A stretch of DNA of 12,241 nt from CAYUYH01 sp964449175. Lineage in GTDB: Bacteria; Planctomycetota; Phycisphaerae; SM23-33. The stretch spans positions 1-12,241 of the forward strand of contig CAYUYH010000064.1 of NCBI GenBank assembly GCA_964449175.1, given 5' to 3'. Of the stretch, positions 1-6,900 are shown piece after piece (position 1 is the stretch's first letter; each line of letters opens with the position of its first letter). The notes beneath the pieces were generated by a model. It worked only from the letters and a program-made list of their open reading frames with translations, did not search any database and was not told where the DNA came from. A program made the position numbers and the translations under genes.

Positions 1-1
1 G

Positions 2-1339
2 CCCGGCCACGAGGCCTTCACCGCCATGCGCGCCAGGGGCGCGAACATGACCGACGTGGTCGTGCTGGTCGTGGCCGCCGACGACGGCGTGATGCCGCAG
101 ACCGTCGAGGCCATCAGCCACGCCCGCGCCGCGGGCGTGCCTATAGTCGTGGCGCTGAACAAGATCGACATCCCCAACGCCAACGTCACGCGTGCCCTGG
201 GCCAATTGGCCGAGTACGACCTGTCGGCCAGGGAGTGGGGCGGCAATATCGAGGTCATACAGACCTCCGCCGCCACCGGAGACGGCATAGACACGCTGCT
301 GGAGACGCTGAGCCTGGAAGCGGAGCTGTTGGAGCTGACCGCCGAGGAAGAGGCCCCGGCCAGCGGCTTCGTGATCGAGGCGCAGATGAGCAGCGGGCTG
401 GGCGTGGTGGCCCGGCTGCTCGTCCGCAACGGCACGCTTAAGGTGGGCGACATTGTGCTGGCCGGCAGCGGCTTCGGCCGCGTGCGACAGATGATCGACG
501 ACCGTGGCCGCGCCGTCGACAAGGCAGGGCCCTCCACACCCGTGGAGGTCTCCGGGCTGGACGACGTGCCCGAGGCCGGCGACAGATTCTACGTGCTCGA
601 AGACCTCGAACGGGCCCGCACCGTAGCCGAGGAACGCCGCTCCAGGGCGCGGGCTAAGTCGCTCGCCACAGGCAGGCAGGTCACGCTGGAGAATCTGCTC
701 AGCCGCATACAGGAAGGCGAGGCGAATGAGCTGGCCGTCATCATCAAGGCGGACGTGCAGGGCTCTCTCGAGGCGCTGAAGAGCTCACTCGAGAAGCTGG
801 GTACCGACGAGGTTCGGCTGCGAATCCTCCACGCCGCCGTCGGCGGCATAAGCACGGGCGACGTGACGCTGGCTGAGGCGTCCGGCGCGATCATCATCGG
901 GTTCAATGTGGTGGCCGATGCCGAGGCGAGGCACCTCGCCGAGGCCAAGGGCGTGGATGTGCGCATGTATCGCGTGATCTACGAGCTGCTGGAAGACGTC
1001 CGCAAGGCCATGTCCGAGGGACTCGCTCCGGAGATCCGCGAGGAGGTCATCGGTCACGCGCAGGTGCGGGCTGTGTTCAAGATATCGCGCCTCGGCACGA
1101 TTGCCGGCTGCTACGTCACCGACGGGCTGGTCAGCCGCAACGCCAAGGTGCGAGTCACGCGCGACAACATCGTGATAGAGGACGGCAGAAGCCTGGACAG
1201 CCTGAAGCGTTTCAAGGACGACGCGCGAGAGGTTTGTAACGGCCTGGAGTGCGGGCTGAAGATTGCGGGCTACGACGACGTCAAGGAGGGTGATGAGCTG
1301 GAGTTCTATCAACAGGTAGAAGTGGCGCGGACCCTTTAG
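2..1339 (+). CDS. infB: Translation initiation factor IF-2, C-terminal part (5' end outside window)
   Basis: IF-2 is the GTPase that brings initiator fMet-tRNA to the 30S subunit and promotes subunit joining in the cytoplasm. The frame is open from base 2 and begins inside the G3 motif (PGHEAFTAM), so the N-terminal region and G1/G2 lie upstream of the window. The G4 motif NKID is at fragment residues 53-56 and the G5 motif SAA at about 89-91. The beta-barrel domain II follows (about 115-205), then the linker helix, domain III (about 235-335) and the fMet-tRNA-binding C2 domain (about 345-435), ending at TAG 1337-1339. All 445 visible residues fit the family with no frameshift. It is followed after 36 bp by a DUF503 gene and then rbfA, the usual infB neighbourhood. 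The identification is secure. Confidence 0.98.
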   Translation, partial: PGHEAFTAMRARGANMTDVVVLVVAADDGVMPQTVEAISHARAAGVPIVVALNKIDIPNANVTRALGQLAEYDLSAREWGGNIEVIQTSAATGDGIDTLLETLSLEAELLELTAEEEAPASGFVIEAQMSSGLGVVARLLVRNGTLKVGDIVLAGSGFGRVRQMIDDRGRAVDKAGPSTPVEVSGLDDVPEAGDRFYVLEDLERARTVAEERRSRARAKSLATGRQVTLENLLSRIQEGEANELAVIIKADVQGSLEALKSSLEKLGTDEVRLRILHAAVGGISTGDVTLAEASGAIIIGFNVVADAEARHLAEAKGVDVRMYRVIYELLEDVRKAMSEGLAPEIREEVIGHAQVRAVFKISRLGTIAGCYVTDGLVSRNAKVRVTRDNIVIEDGRSLDSLKRFKDDAREVCNGLECGLKIAGYDDVKEGDELEFYQQVEVARTL

Positions 1340-1375
1340 GACGTGGAATCGCGGTCAGGTGCGCCGGCGGAGAAC

Positions 1376-1663
1376 ATGGCTACCGTTGTGGGGCTGCTTC
1401 ACTTGAGGCTGCACGTGCCCGGCACGCAGAGCCTCAAGGACAAGCGCCGCGTCATAAAGAGTTTCAAGGACCGTCTGACCAACGGGCGCAACGTCTCGGT
1501 GGCCGAGGTGGACGGCCTGGACGACCGCCGCCTGGCCGTGCTGGCCATCGCGATGGTCAGCAACGACCGCAGGTATGTCGAAGGCGCGTTGCAGAGAATC
1601 GTCAACGCCGCTTCCGTGCATCGGGACATGATCCTCATGGACCAGCAGGTGGAGTGGCTGTGA
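1376..1663 (+). CDS. DUF503 / YlxP-like small protein
   Basis: This is a 95-residue protein of the DUF503 family (YlxP in Bacillus), typically encoded between infB and rbfA and suspected to act in ribosome biogenesis or translation; its biochemical role is not settled. The sequence shows the family pattern: a beta-strand start (VVGLLHLRLHVPG), then the conserved SLKDKRRVIKSFKDRL helix (about residues 20-35), then VSVAEVDGLDD and a C-terminal MDQQVEWL strand. I chose ATG 1376 because family members begin at this strand and are about 90-95 residues long. A GTG at 1343 in the same frame would add 11 residues that do not look like the family. A GGCGGAG sequence at 1366-1372 lies only 3 bp from the ATG, so its spacing is short. 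A 16-bp perfect palindrome follows the stop. Confidence 0.9.
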   Translation: MATVVGLLHLRLHVPGTQSLKDKRRVIKSFKDRLTNGRNVSVAEVDGLDDRRLAVLAIAMVSNDRRYVEGALQRIVNAASVHRDMILMDQQVEWL

Positions 1664-1666
1664 TTT

Positions 1667-1682
1667 GCCCGCCATGGCGGGC
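1667..1682. repeat. Perfect 16-bp palindrome between the DUF503 gene and rbfA
   Basis: The sequence GCCCGCCATGGCGGGC is its own reverse complement and begins 3 bp after the DUF503 stop codon. A close variant with a one-base centre (GCCCGCC-A-GGCGGGC) lies at 2986-3000, also right after a stop codon. As RNA it could form a very GC-rich hairpin, but no T-run follows, so it is not a standard intrinsic terminator. It could be a short dispersed repeat, a processing or stability element, or a binding site for a dimeric protein. The symmetry is seen directly; any function is inference. Confidence 0.6.
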
Positions 1683-1712
1683 CGATGCCCACATGAAGCC
1701 ACGAGCGGTTTG

Positions 1713-2123
1713 ATGAGTCGCCGAAGCGAACGAGTGGCAAATCTGATCCGTAACACTGTAGGGCAACTGCTTCTTACGAAGCTGTCGGACCCGCGGATCG
1801 ACCCTGCCCTGACCTCCATAACGCGCGTCGAGGTGCCGGAAGACCTCCTGACGGCCCGGGTGTACGTCTCGGTGGTCGGCTCCGACGCCGAGCAGCGCGA
1901 CGCCGTGCGGGCGCTGAGGCACGCCAGCGGGTACATTCAGGAACTGATGATGCGCCAGGTGCAACTGCGCAACACGCCCGTGCTGGATTTCGTCCTGGAC
2001 GTGAAGTTCAAGAAGACGCTCCAGACCTATCGGCTCATCGATCAGGCGATGGCGGAGATACGCGAGAAGGAAAGCCAAACGCACAATCAAGCCGGCCAAG
2101 ATGGCGAGGACGACACGCGGTGA
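1713..2123 (+). CDS. rbfA: 30S ribosome-binding factor A
   Basis: RbfA binds the pre-30S subunit and assists maturation of 16S rRNA near helix 1 and the decoding region. The product has 136 residues, slightly longer than the usual 110-130, with the excess in a polar C-terminal tail rich in Gln, Glu and Asp (about 118-136). Family features are visible: the N-terminal helix MSRRSERVANLIR, LSDPRID at 24-30, the strand pattern TSITRVEVPEDLLTARVYVSV (34-54), the helix kink ASG at 71-73 in the KH-like fold, and the segment TPVLDFVLD at 88-96. ATG 1713 is chosen because family alignment starts there; a TTG at 1665 would add 16 residues encoded partly by the palindrome. No strong Shine-Dalgarno sequence is visible. 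The stop overlaps the next start as GTGA, suggesting translational coupling. Confidence 0.95.
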   Translation: MSRRSERVANLIRNTVGQLLLTKLSDPRIDPALTSITRVEVPEDLLTARVYVSVVGSDAEQRDAVRALRHASGYIQELMMRQVQLRNTPVLDFVLDVKFKKTLQTYRLIDQAMAEIREKESQTHNQAGQDGEDDTR

Positions 2124-2986
2124 CGAAGAAACGCGCCACAAGAGACACCAAAGCCAGCGAGAAGAAACTCAAGAAGCTTCTGGGAAAGCTGCCGCAGACG
2201 CAGGCCAGCGATGTTGGCGGCGGAGACGACCGCGTCTACTTCATGATAGAAGCGGTCTTCCAGGCCGACGCGACGCGGAAGCAGGCCTCAGCCGCCGTCG
2301 CGGCGCTGAAGGGCGAGTACCTCGACCTCAACGAGCTGCGAGTCTCGCCCGTGCGGGACATCACCGAGTGCGTCGGCAAGCACATGCCCGCGGCCCGCGA
2401 GAAGGCGGAGATGGTCACGTCCGTCCTGAACAACCTGTTTTACCGCGTCAACGATATCTCGATGGGCTACCTCGACGAGATGCCCAAGACCAAGCTCAAG
2501 CGGGCGCTGGCCGAGCTGGGGCTGAGCCCCTACGCGGCGGCGGCCGTCGCGCTGCATGTGTTCGGCCTGCACGCCGTGCCCGTCGACCAGACGCTCGTGG
2601 ACTGCCTGAAGATGGCCAACCTCGTCGACGCCGAAAACGACATCGCCGACGTGCGGCGTATGCTGGGCCACGTCGTCTCGACGAGGAAGTCCGCCGCAGC
2701 CGCGGCGTTCCTGAAGGCCTATGCCGAGAAGCACGCCAAGCGCCTCCCGCCCAGGCCGCCGGAGCCGCCGCCTATCGGAGCGGAGCCCGCTGCCGCCGCT
2801 GCGGACGGCAAGACCGCCCCGGCCAAGAAGGCGCCCGCGAAGAAACCGCCTCGCGCCAAGAAGCCCAAGGCCGCCAAGAAAACCAAGACAGCGAAGAAAG
2901 CCAAGAAGGCGAAGAAGGCCAAGAAGACCACGACCGCCGGACGGAAGAAGGCCGCCCGGAAACCCTCCCGCAAGAACAAGAAATAG
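2120..2986 (+). CDS. HhH-GPD (endonuclease III-like) protein, lyase lysine replaced, with basic H1-like tail
   Basis: This is a 288-residue protein. Residues about 35-205 resemble the endonuclease III/HhH-GPD DNA glycosylase fold: the early helix LNELRVSPVRDI (70-81), the helix AREKAEMVTSVLNNLF (92-107), then the region matching the hairpin-to-catalytic-Asp segment (130-160). Aligned by eye without gaps on the FG and VD of E. coli Nth, Asp156 matches the catalytic Asp138, while Tyr138 falls where Nth has Lys120. The hairpin GVG becomes GLS. Only Cys84 and Cys162 are present, so there is no four-Cys iron-sulphur cluster. A proline-rich hinge (210-219) leads to a tail (231-288) with 25 Lys and 4 Arg and no acidic residue. 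GTG 2120 overlaps the rbfA stop by 4 bp. Possible roles are a monofunctional glycosylase, a non-catalytic DNA-binding protein, or an RNA/ribosome-associated protein. The fold is fairly sure; the function is unknown. Confidence 0.8.
   Translation: MTKKRATRDTKASEKKLKKLLGKLPQTQASDVGGGDDRVYFMIEAVFQADATRKQASAAVAALKGEYLDLNELRVSPVRDITECVGKHMPAAREKAEMVTSVLNNLFYRVNDISMGYLDEMPKTKLKRALAELGLSPYAAAAVALHVFGLHAVPVDQTLVDCLKMANLVDAENDIADVRRMLGHVVSTRKSAAAAAFLKAYAEKHAKRLPPRPPEPPPIGAEPAAAAADGKTAPAKKAPAKKPPRAKKPKAAKKTKTAKKAKKAKKAKKTTTAGRKKAARKPSRKNKK
2810..2983 (+). repeat. Lys/Ala/Pro low-complexity tail coding repeat (histone H1-like)
   Basis: This stretch encodes residues 231-288 of the HhH-GPD-like protein. 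It is built from iterated AAG, GCC and related codons giving KKAPAKKPP and AKKAKKAKKAKK units. Of 58 residues, 25 are Lys and 4 are Arg, with no Asp or Glu. Such tails resemble the C-terminal domain of histone H1 and bind nucleic acid by charge without sequence specificity. The repeat is likely to vary in length between strains through slippage, which is inference. Confidence 0.85.
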
Positions 2987-3000
2987 CCCGCCAGGCGGGC
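2986..3000. repeat. 15-bp inverted repeat upstream of hisG
   Basis: GCCCGCCAGGCGGGC begins with the final G of the preceding TAG stop codon. It is a variant of the 16-bp palindrome at 1667-1682, with identical 7-bp arms and a single A in the centre. As a hairpin it would have about 6 bp of stem and a 3-nt loop. No T-run follows, so rho-independent termination is not supported. It may be a short dispersed palindromic repeat or an mRNA-processing element separating the ribosome-biogenesis block from hisG. Confidence 0.55.
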
Positions 3001-3030
3001 CGTCCCGCGTCGGAAAGAGACAACCGCACC

Positions 3031-3915
3031 ATGGCAAAACGCAGAGACAGAAAGCTCGTCCTGGGGATCCCCAAGGGGTCGTTGCAGGAGAGCACGCTGG
3101 ACTTGTTCGCCCGCGCCGGATACGACGTCTCGGCGCCGTCGCGAACCTACGCGCTCAGCTTCGACGACGACGAGCTGACCGGCACGATGTTCCGCGCGCA
3201 GGAGATGAGCCGCTACGTCGAGGACGGCGTGCTCGACGCGGCGCTTACCGGGCGAGACTGGATCGAGGAGAACGGCTCCGACGTCGTGGAGGTGGCCGAG
3301 CTGGTCTACGCCAAGCAGCAGTTGCGCGCCGTCCGCTGGGTGCTGGCTGTGCCCGAGGAAAGCAAGGTCCGCTCCGCGGCCGACCTGGCCGGCGGCATCG
3401 TGGCGACCGAGCTGATCAACGTCACGAAGAAGTACTTTGCCGACAAGGGCGTGGACGTGAAGGTCGAGTTCAGCTACGGCGCCACCGAGGCCAAGGCCCG
3501 CTTGGTCGACGGCATCGTGGACGTCACCGAGACCGGCAGCAGCCTGCGCGCCAACGGCCTGCGGATCGTGGACACGGTCATGACGTCATCGACGCGCCTG
3601 ATCGCCAACAAGGCCGCGATGGCCACCGACTGGAAGCGGCAGAAGATCGAGAACCTCGCCCTTCTGCTGATGGGCGCGATCGAGGCCCGCACGAAGGTGG
3701 GGCTGAAGATGAACGTGCCGCGCAAGGTCCTGGAGGCCGTCTCAGCCATACTGCCGGCGGAGAAGTCGCCGACGGTCTCGGCCTTGGCCGATGAAGACTG
3801 GGTGGCGCTGGAAGTGATCGTGGAGGAGAAGGTCGAACGCGAGCTGATCCCCCGACTGAAACGCGCCGGGGCAACCGGCATCATCACGTATCCCATCAAT
3901 AAGGTCATACCGTAA
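3031..3915 (+). CDS. hisG: ATP phosphoribosyltransferase, long form (first step of histidine synthesis)
   Basis: HisG condenses ATP and PRPP to N1-(5-phosphoribosyl)-ATP, the committed and feedback-regulated step of histidine synthesis. The 294-residue length fits the long form, which carries its own C-terminal histidine-binding domain and needs no HisZ. Visible signatures are LVLGIPKGSLQ (9-19), the YGATEAKARLVDG segment (149-161) and the PRPP-binding loop DVTETGSSLRANGL (164-177). The regulatory domain covers about 215-294 and ends GIITYPINKVIP. ATG 3031 is preceded by GGAAAGAG (3012-3019), a weak Shine-Dalgarno about 11 bp away. The frame stays open upstream to 2101, but that part is an out-of-frame reading of the HhH-GPD gene. 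No other his gene is in the window. The next gene starts directly after this stop. Confidence 0.95.
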   Translation: MAKRRDRKLVLGIPKGSLQESTLDLFARAGYDVSAPSRTYALSFDDDELTGTMFRAQEMSRYVEDGVLDAALTGRDWIEENGSDVVEVAELVYAKQQLRAVRWVLAVPEESKVRSAADLAGGIVATELINVTKKYFADKGVDVKVEFSYGATEAKARLVDGIVDVTETGSSLRANGLRIVDTVMTSSTRLIANKAAMATDWKRQKIENLALLLMGAIEARTKVGLKMNVPRKVLEAVSAILPAEKSPTVSALADEDWVALEVIVEEKVERELIPRLKRAGATGIITYPINKVIP

Positions 3916-6900
3916 GTGTCCGCCCCCAAGCAAGGCGCCGTGGCATCTGCGTCGGGCCTGGCCGCGTGGGCCCTGTGGACTTGCTGCATCGCGGCCGGCT
4001 GCGCCGCGGCGCCCGCCGGCGAGCAGCTAGCCCGGCCGACGCCCAAGGCGCTGCTCAGCCTGGACCAGCTGCAACCGCCGATCGTCGCGCCAAAGCCCGC
4101 GTCGCAGGGCGAGGCCCTGCCGGACGCCGCGCGCTCAGACGTGCTGCGGGCCGAGAGGCTCATTGCCCAGAACGACTTCAACGCCGCCAAGAGACTGCTG
4201 GACCTAGCCGACGCGCAGGCGCCCGACAACCCGCGGATTGCCAAGGACCTGGCCATGGTGTGGATAGGCCTGGGCGACCGGGCAAGGGCGATCGAACACC
4301 TGCGCCGCTCGGCCGACGTCGCCGGTGACGACGTGATGCTGCACCTGATGATCGGCCGACTTGAGGCCGACGCCGGCCACGCCGAAAAGGCTATCGAAGC
4401 GCTGAGGACCGCGCTTCTCTGCCCGGCCGCCTCGCCGGACAACCCCCTCGCCGCCGAGGCCGCCCTCGCGCTCGGCGACCTGCTGGCCAAGGAAGGCTAC
4501 ACCTCAGCCGCGCTGGAAAGCTACACGAAGCTCTACGAGTGGATAGGCCTCCACGGCCGGGAGTATCTCTCTCGTCCCGTCCTGCGGCAGCTCGTGCTGC
4601 AAGACGCCCACCTGCTGACGCGGCGCGGCGAGCTGCTGGCCGAGCTGAAGCGGTTCGACCAGGCCCGCGAGATGCTGACCCGCGCGTTCCGCCGCGACAG
4701 GACCAGCGAGCGGGCCGCCAGGGGGCTGATGGCCTCGCTGCTGGCGGTGGGCGACTACGACGCCGGCGAGCATCTGCTGCTGGACCTGGCCACCGAGCCG
4801 ACCGCCGAGGCGTTCCTGCCCGAGCTGGCCGGGATGCTCTGCCGCACCAGCGGGGATGAGTCCATGCCGCTGCGGATATGGCGCGCCAGCCGCACCGACG
4901 CCCTGGCCACCGGCGAGCTGGCGGTCGCGCTCGCCCAGGCCGCCGAGACAATGAACGCCGTCAAGGCCGCCGAGCGAATCACCGATGCCGCCCTGGCGAG
5001 GATGCCCAACGACACCGCCCTGGGGCGCTACGTGGCTGAGCGGCTGCTGGGCCAGGGCAGGCCCGTCGAGGCCGTGGTCCGCCTGGCCGCCCTGCTGGAG
5101 GCCAACGGCGATGCCGTCGACGCGGTCGATGAGTTCCTCAAGTCCATGACGGGCGCGGACGCCGGCTATGCGGACATCGGCGAGCAGGTAGCCCGGCGGG
5201 CCAACGCCGAGACAGGCCGGCTTGGCTGCGTGCTGCACTATCTCGCCGGCAGGCTGGCGTCGATCCGCGGCGACCAGCGCGGCGCCGGCCAGCAATATGC
5301 CGCCGCCGTCGCCGCCGACAGGCCGTTCCTGCCCGCCTACGAAGCCGCGGTGGACCTGCACCTGGCCCGCGGCCGATACGACCGGGCGATGCAGTTGGCC
5401 GAACAACTGGTCGCCCACAGCGAGTCCGACGAGGCCGTGGCCTACTTCGCCTACTACCTCGTCGGCAGGTGCGGCCTGGCCGGTGGGGAACCCATGGCCG
5501 CCGCGGTCGCACTGGAGAAGTCCTATGCCGCCAATGACACGTTCACACCGGCCCTGGTGCTTCTGGCCGAGGCCTACGGGCGGCTGGGGCGGCAGGACCT
5601 GGCCGTCGAGGCGCTCAGCGAACTTGTGCGGTCGGCGCCGACCGACGCGCGGGCATACGGCTGGCTCTTCGATCAGTACCTTGCCATGGGCCAGTTCGGC
5701 CCGGCCGGGGCGGTGGCCTCCAGGCTCGCACAGGTCGACGGCCAGGAGACAACCGCCCGGGCCATGATGGCCGAGCTGCTGCTGGTCGGACGGCGGGCCG
5801 ATGAGGGCGTCCGCCTGCTGGCCGACCTGAAGGCGCGAGACCCGAACAATCCGCGCGTCCGGCTGCTGGACCTCCGCGTGGCGATCAGCGCGACCGGCGG
5901 CGTCGTGGCCAAACGCCAGTTCGACCGCTGGCTGGGCGAGCTCGGCGATGTGCTGGCCAGCAACCAGGCCGACCTGCCCGCGGCGTTTATCCTGGCCGAC
6001 CTGCTCAGCCGGGCCGGCCGACACGACGAGGCGGCCGCCGTGCTGGGCGAGCTGCACGCGGCCAACCGCGGGCTGGCCGGAGTGACAAAGGCATACGTCT
6101 CCGCGCTGATCCACTCCGCCCAACTGGCCACTGCCGACGAGGTCCTCGCCGCCGCGCGGGACTTGGCCGGCGACCCCCAGGTTTGGCGATGGCGGGTGGA
6201 GGTGTTGACGGGCCTGGGGCGAACGGCGGAGGCGGCCAAGCTGCTGGAGGGCTGGCTGGCGATCAGCCGAACCACCCAGTCCCGCGACTGGTGCCGCCTC
6301 CAACTCATCGGCATCTACGAGAGGCTCTCCGACTACGACAAGGCAATCAAGCTGGCGGAAGATTGGATCGCCGCCGGGGCCGACAGGGGCGACTCAGCCG
6401 CCGTGCGGGCTGCCTATGTCGGTCTGCTGTGCAGGGCGGGCCGATACGACCGCGCCGCCGAGGCGGCCGATGAGCTGGCCGGATCGGACCAGGAGCGATT
6501 GCCGCTGCGGCTGGCGCTGATCGTCTCGCTCGGCGATGCGGGGCGGTACGACCAGGCCCACAAGCTGATGGACGAGTGGATTCGCGCCGACTCCCCGTCG
6601 CGGGAGGTGTTTGGCCAGGGGAAGGTCGCCCTCTACGCCAAGGCCGGCGAACTGGACCGGGCGGTCGCCTATGCCCGGGCGTGGTCGGACCGCCGCCCCG
6701 CTGACCTGGGGCCGCGCCAAGGCGCCGTCGCCGCACTCGTCGAGGCCGACCAGTACGACCGCGCCGCCGAGCTTGTCGAGAACTGGCAGGCGGCCGCCGC
6801 CGCCGCAGTCGCGACCCAACCGGCTACAACCCGCGCGGCCGCGACGTCGCCGGCCGACTCACAGCCGGCCTCGGCGCCCGCGACCACGTCAGCGCCCGCG

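Noticed and set aside
1343..1375. GTG 1343 as the start of the DUF503 gene
   Set aside because: The extra 11 residues do not resemble the family, and the only upstream AGGA is 1 bp from the GTG.
2986..3000. Intrinsic terminator after the HhH-GPD gene
   Set aside because: The inverted repeat is GC-rich but no T-run follows, so it was listed only as a repeat.
2101..3030. Long open frame upstream of and in frame with hisG, giving a 604-residue product
   Set aside because: It is an Arg/Gln-rich out-of-frame reading of the HhH-GPD gene. HisG homology begins at ATG 3031 and the normal family length is reached from there.
3474..4490. 338-codon minus-strand open frame across the hisG/TPR junction
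   Set aside because: It is antisense to hisG and the TPR leader, is Ser/Arg/Ala-rich and has no family signature.
4504..6303. 599-codon open frame on the minus strand
   Set aside because: It lies fully inside the TPR gene and has the Gly/Gln/His/Arg composition of an antisense reading of GC-rich DNA, with no recognisable domain.
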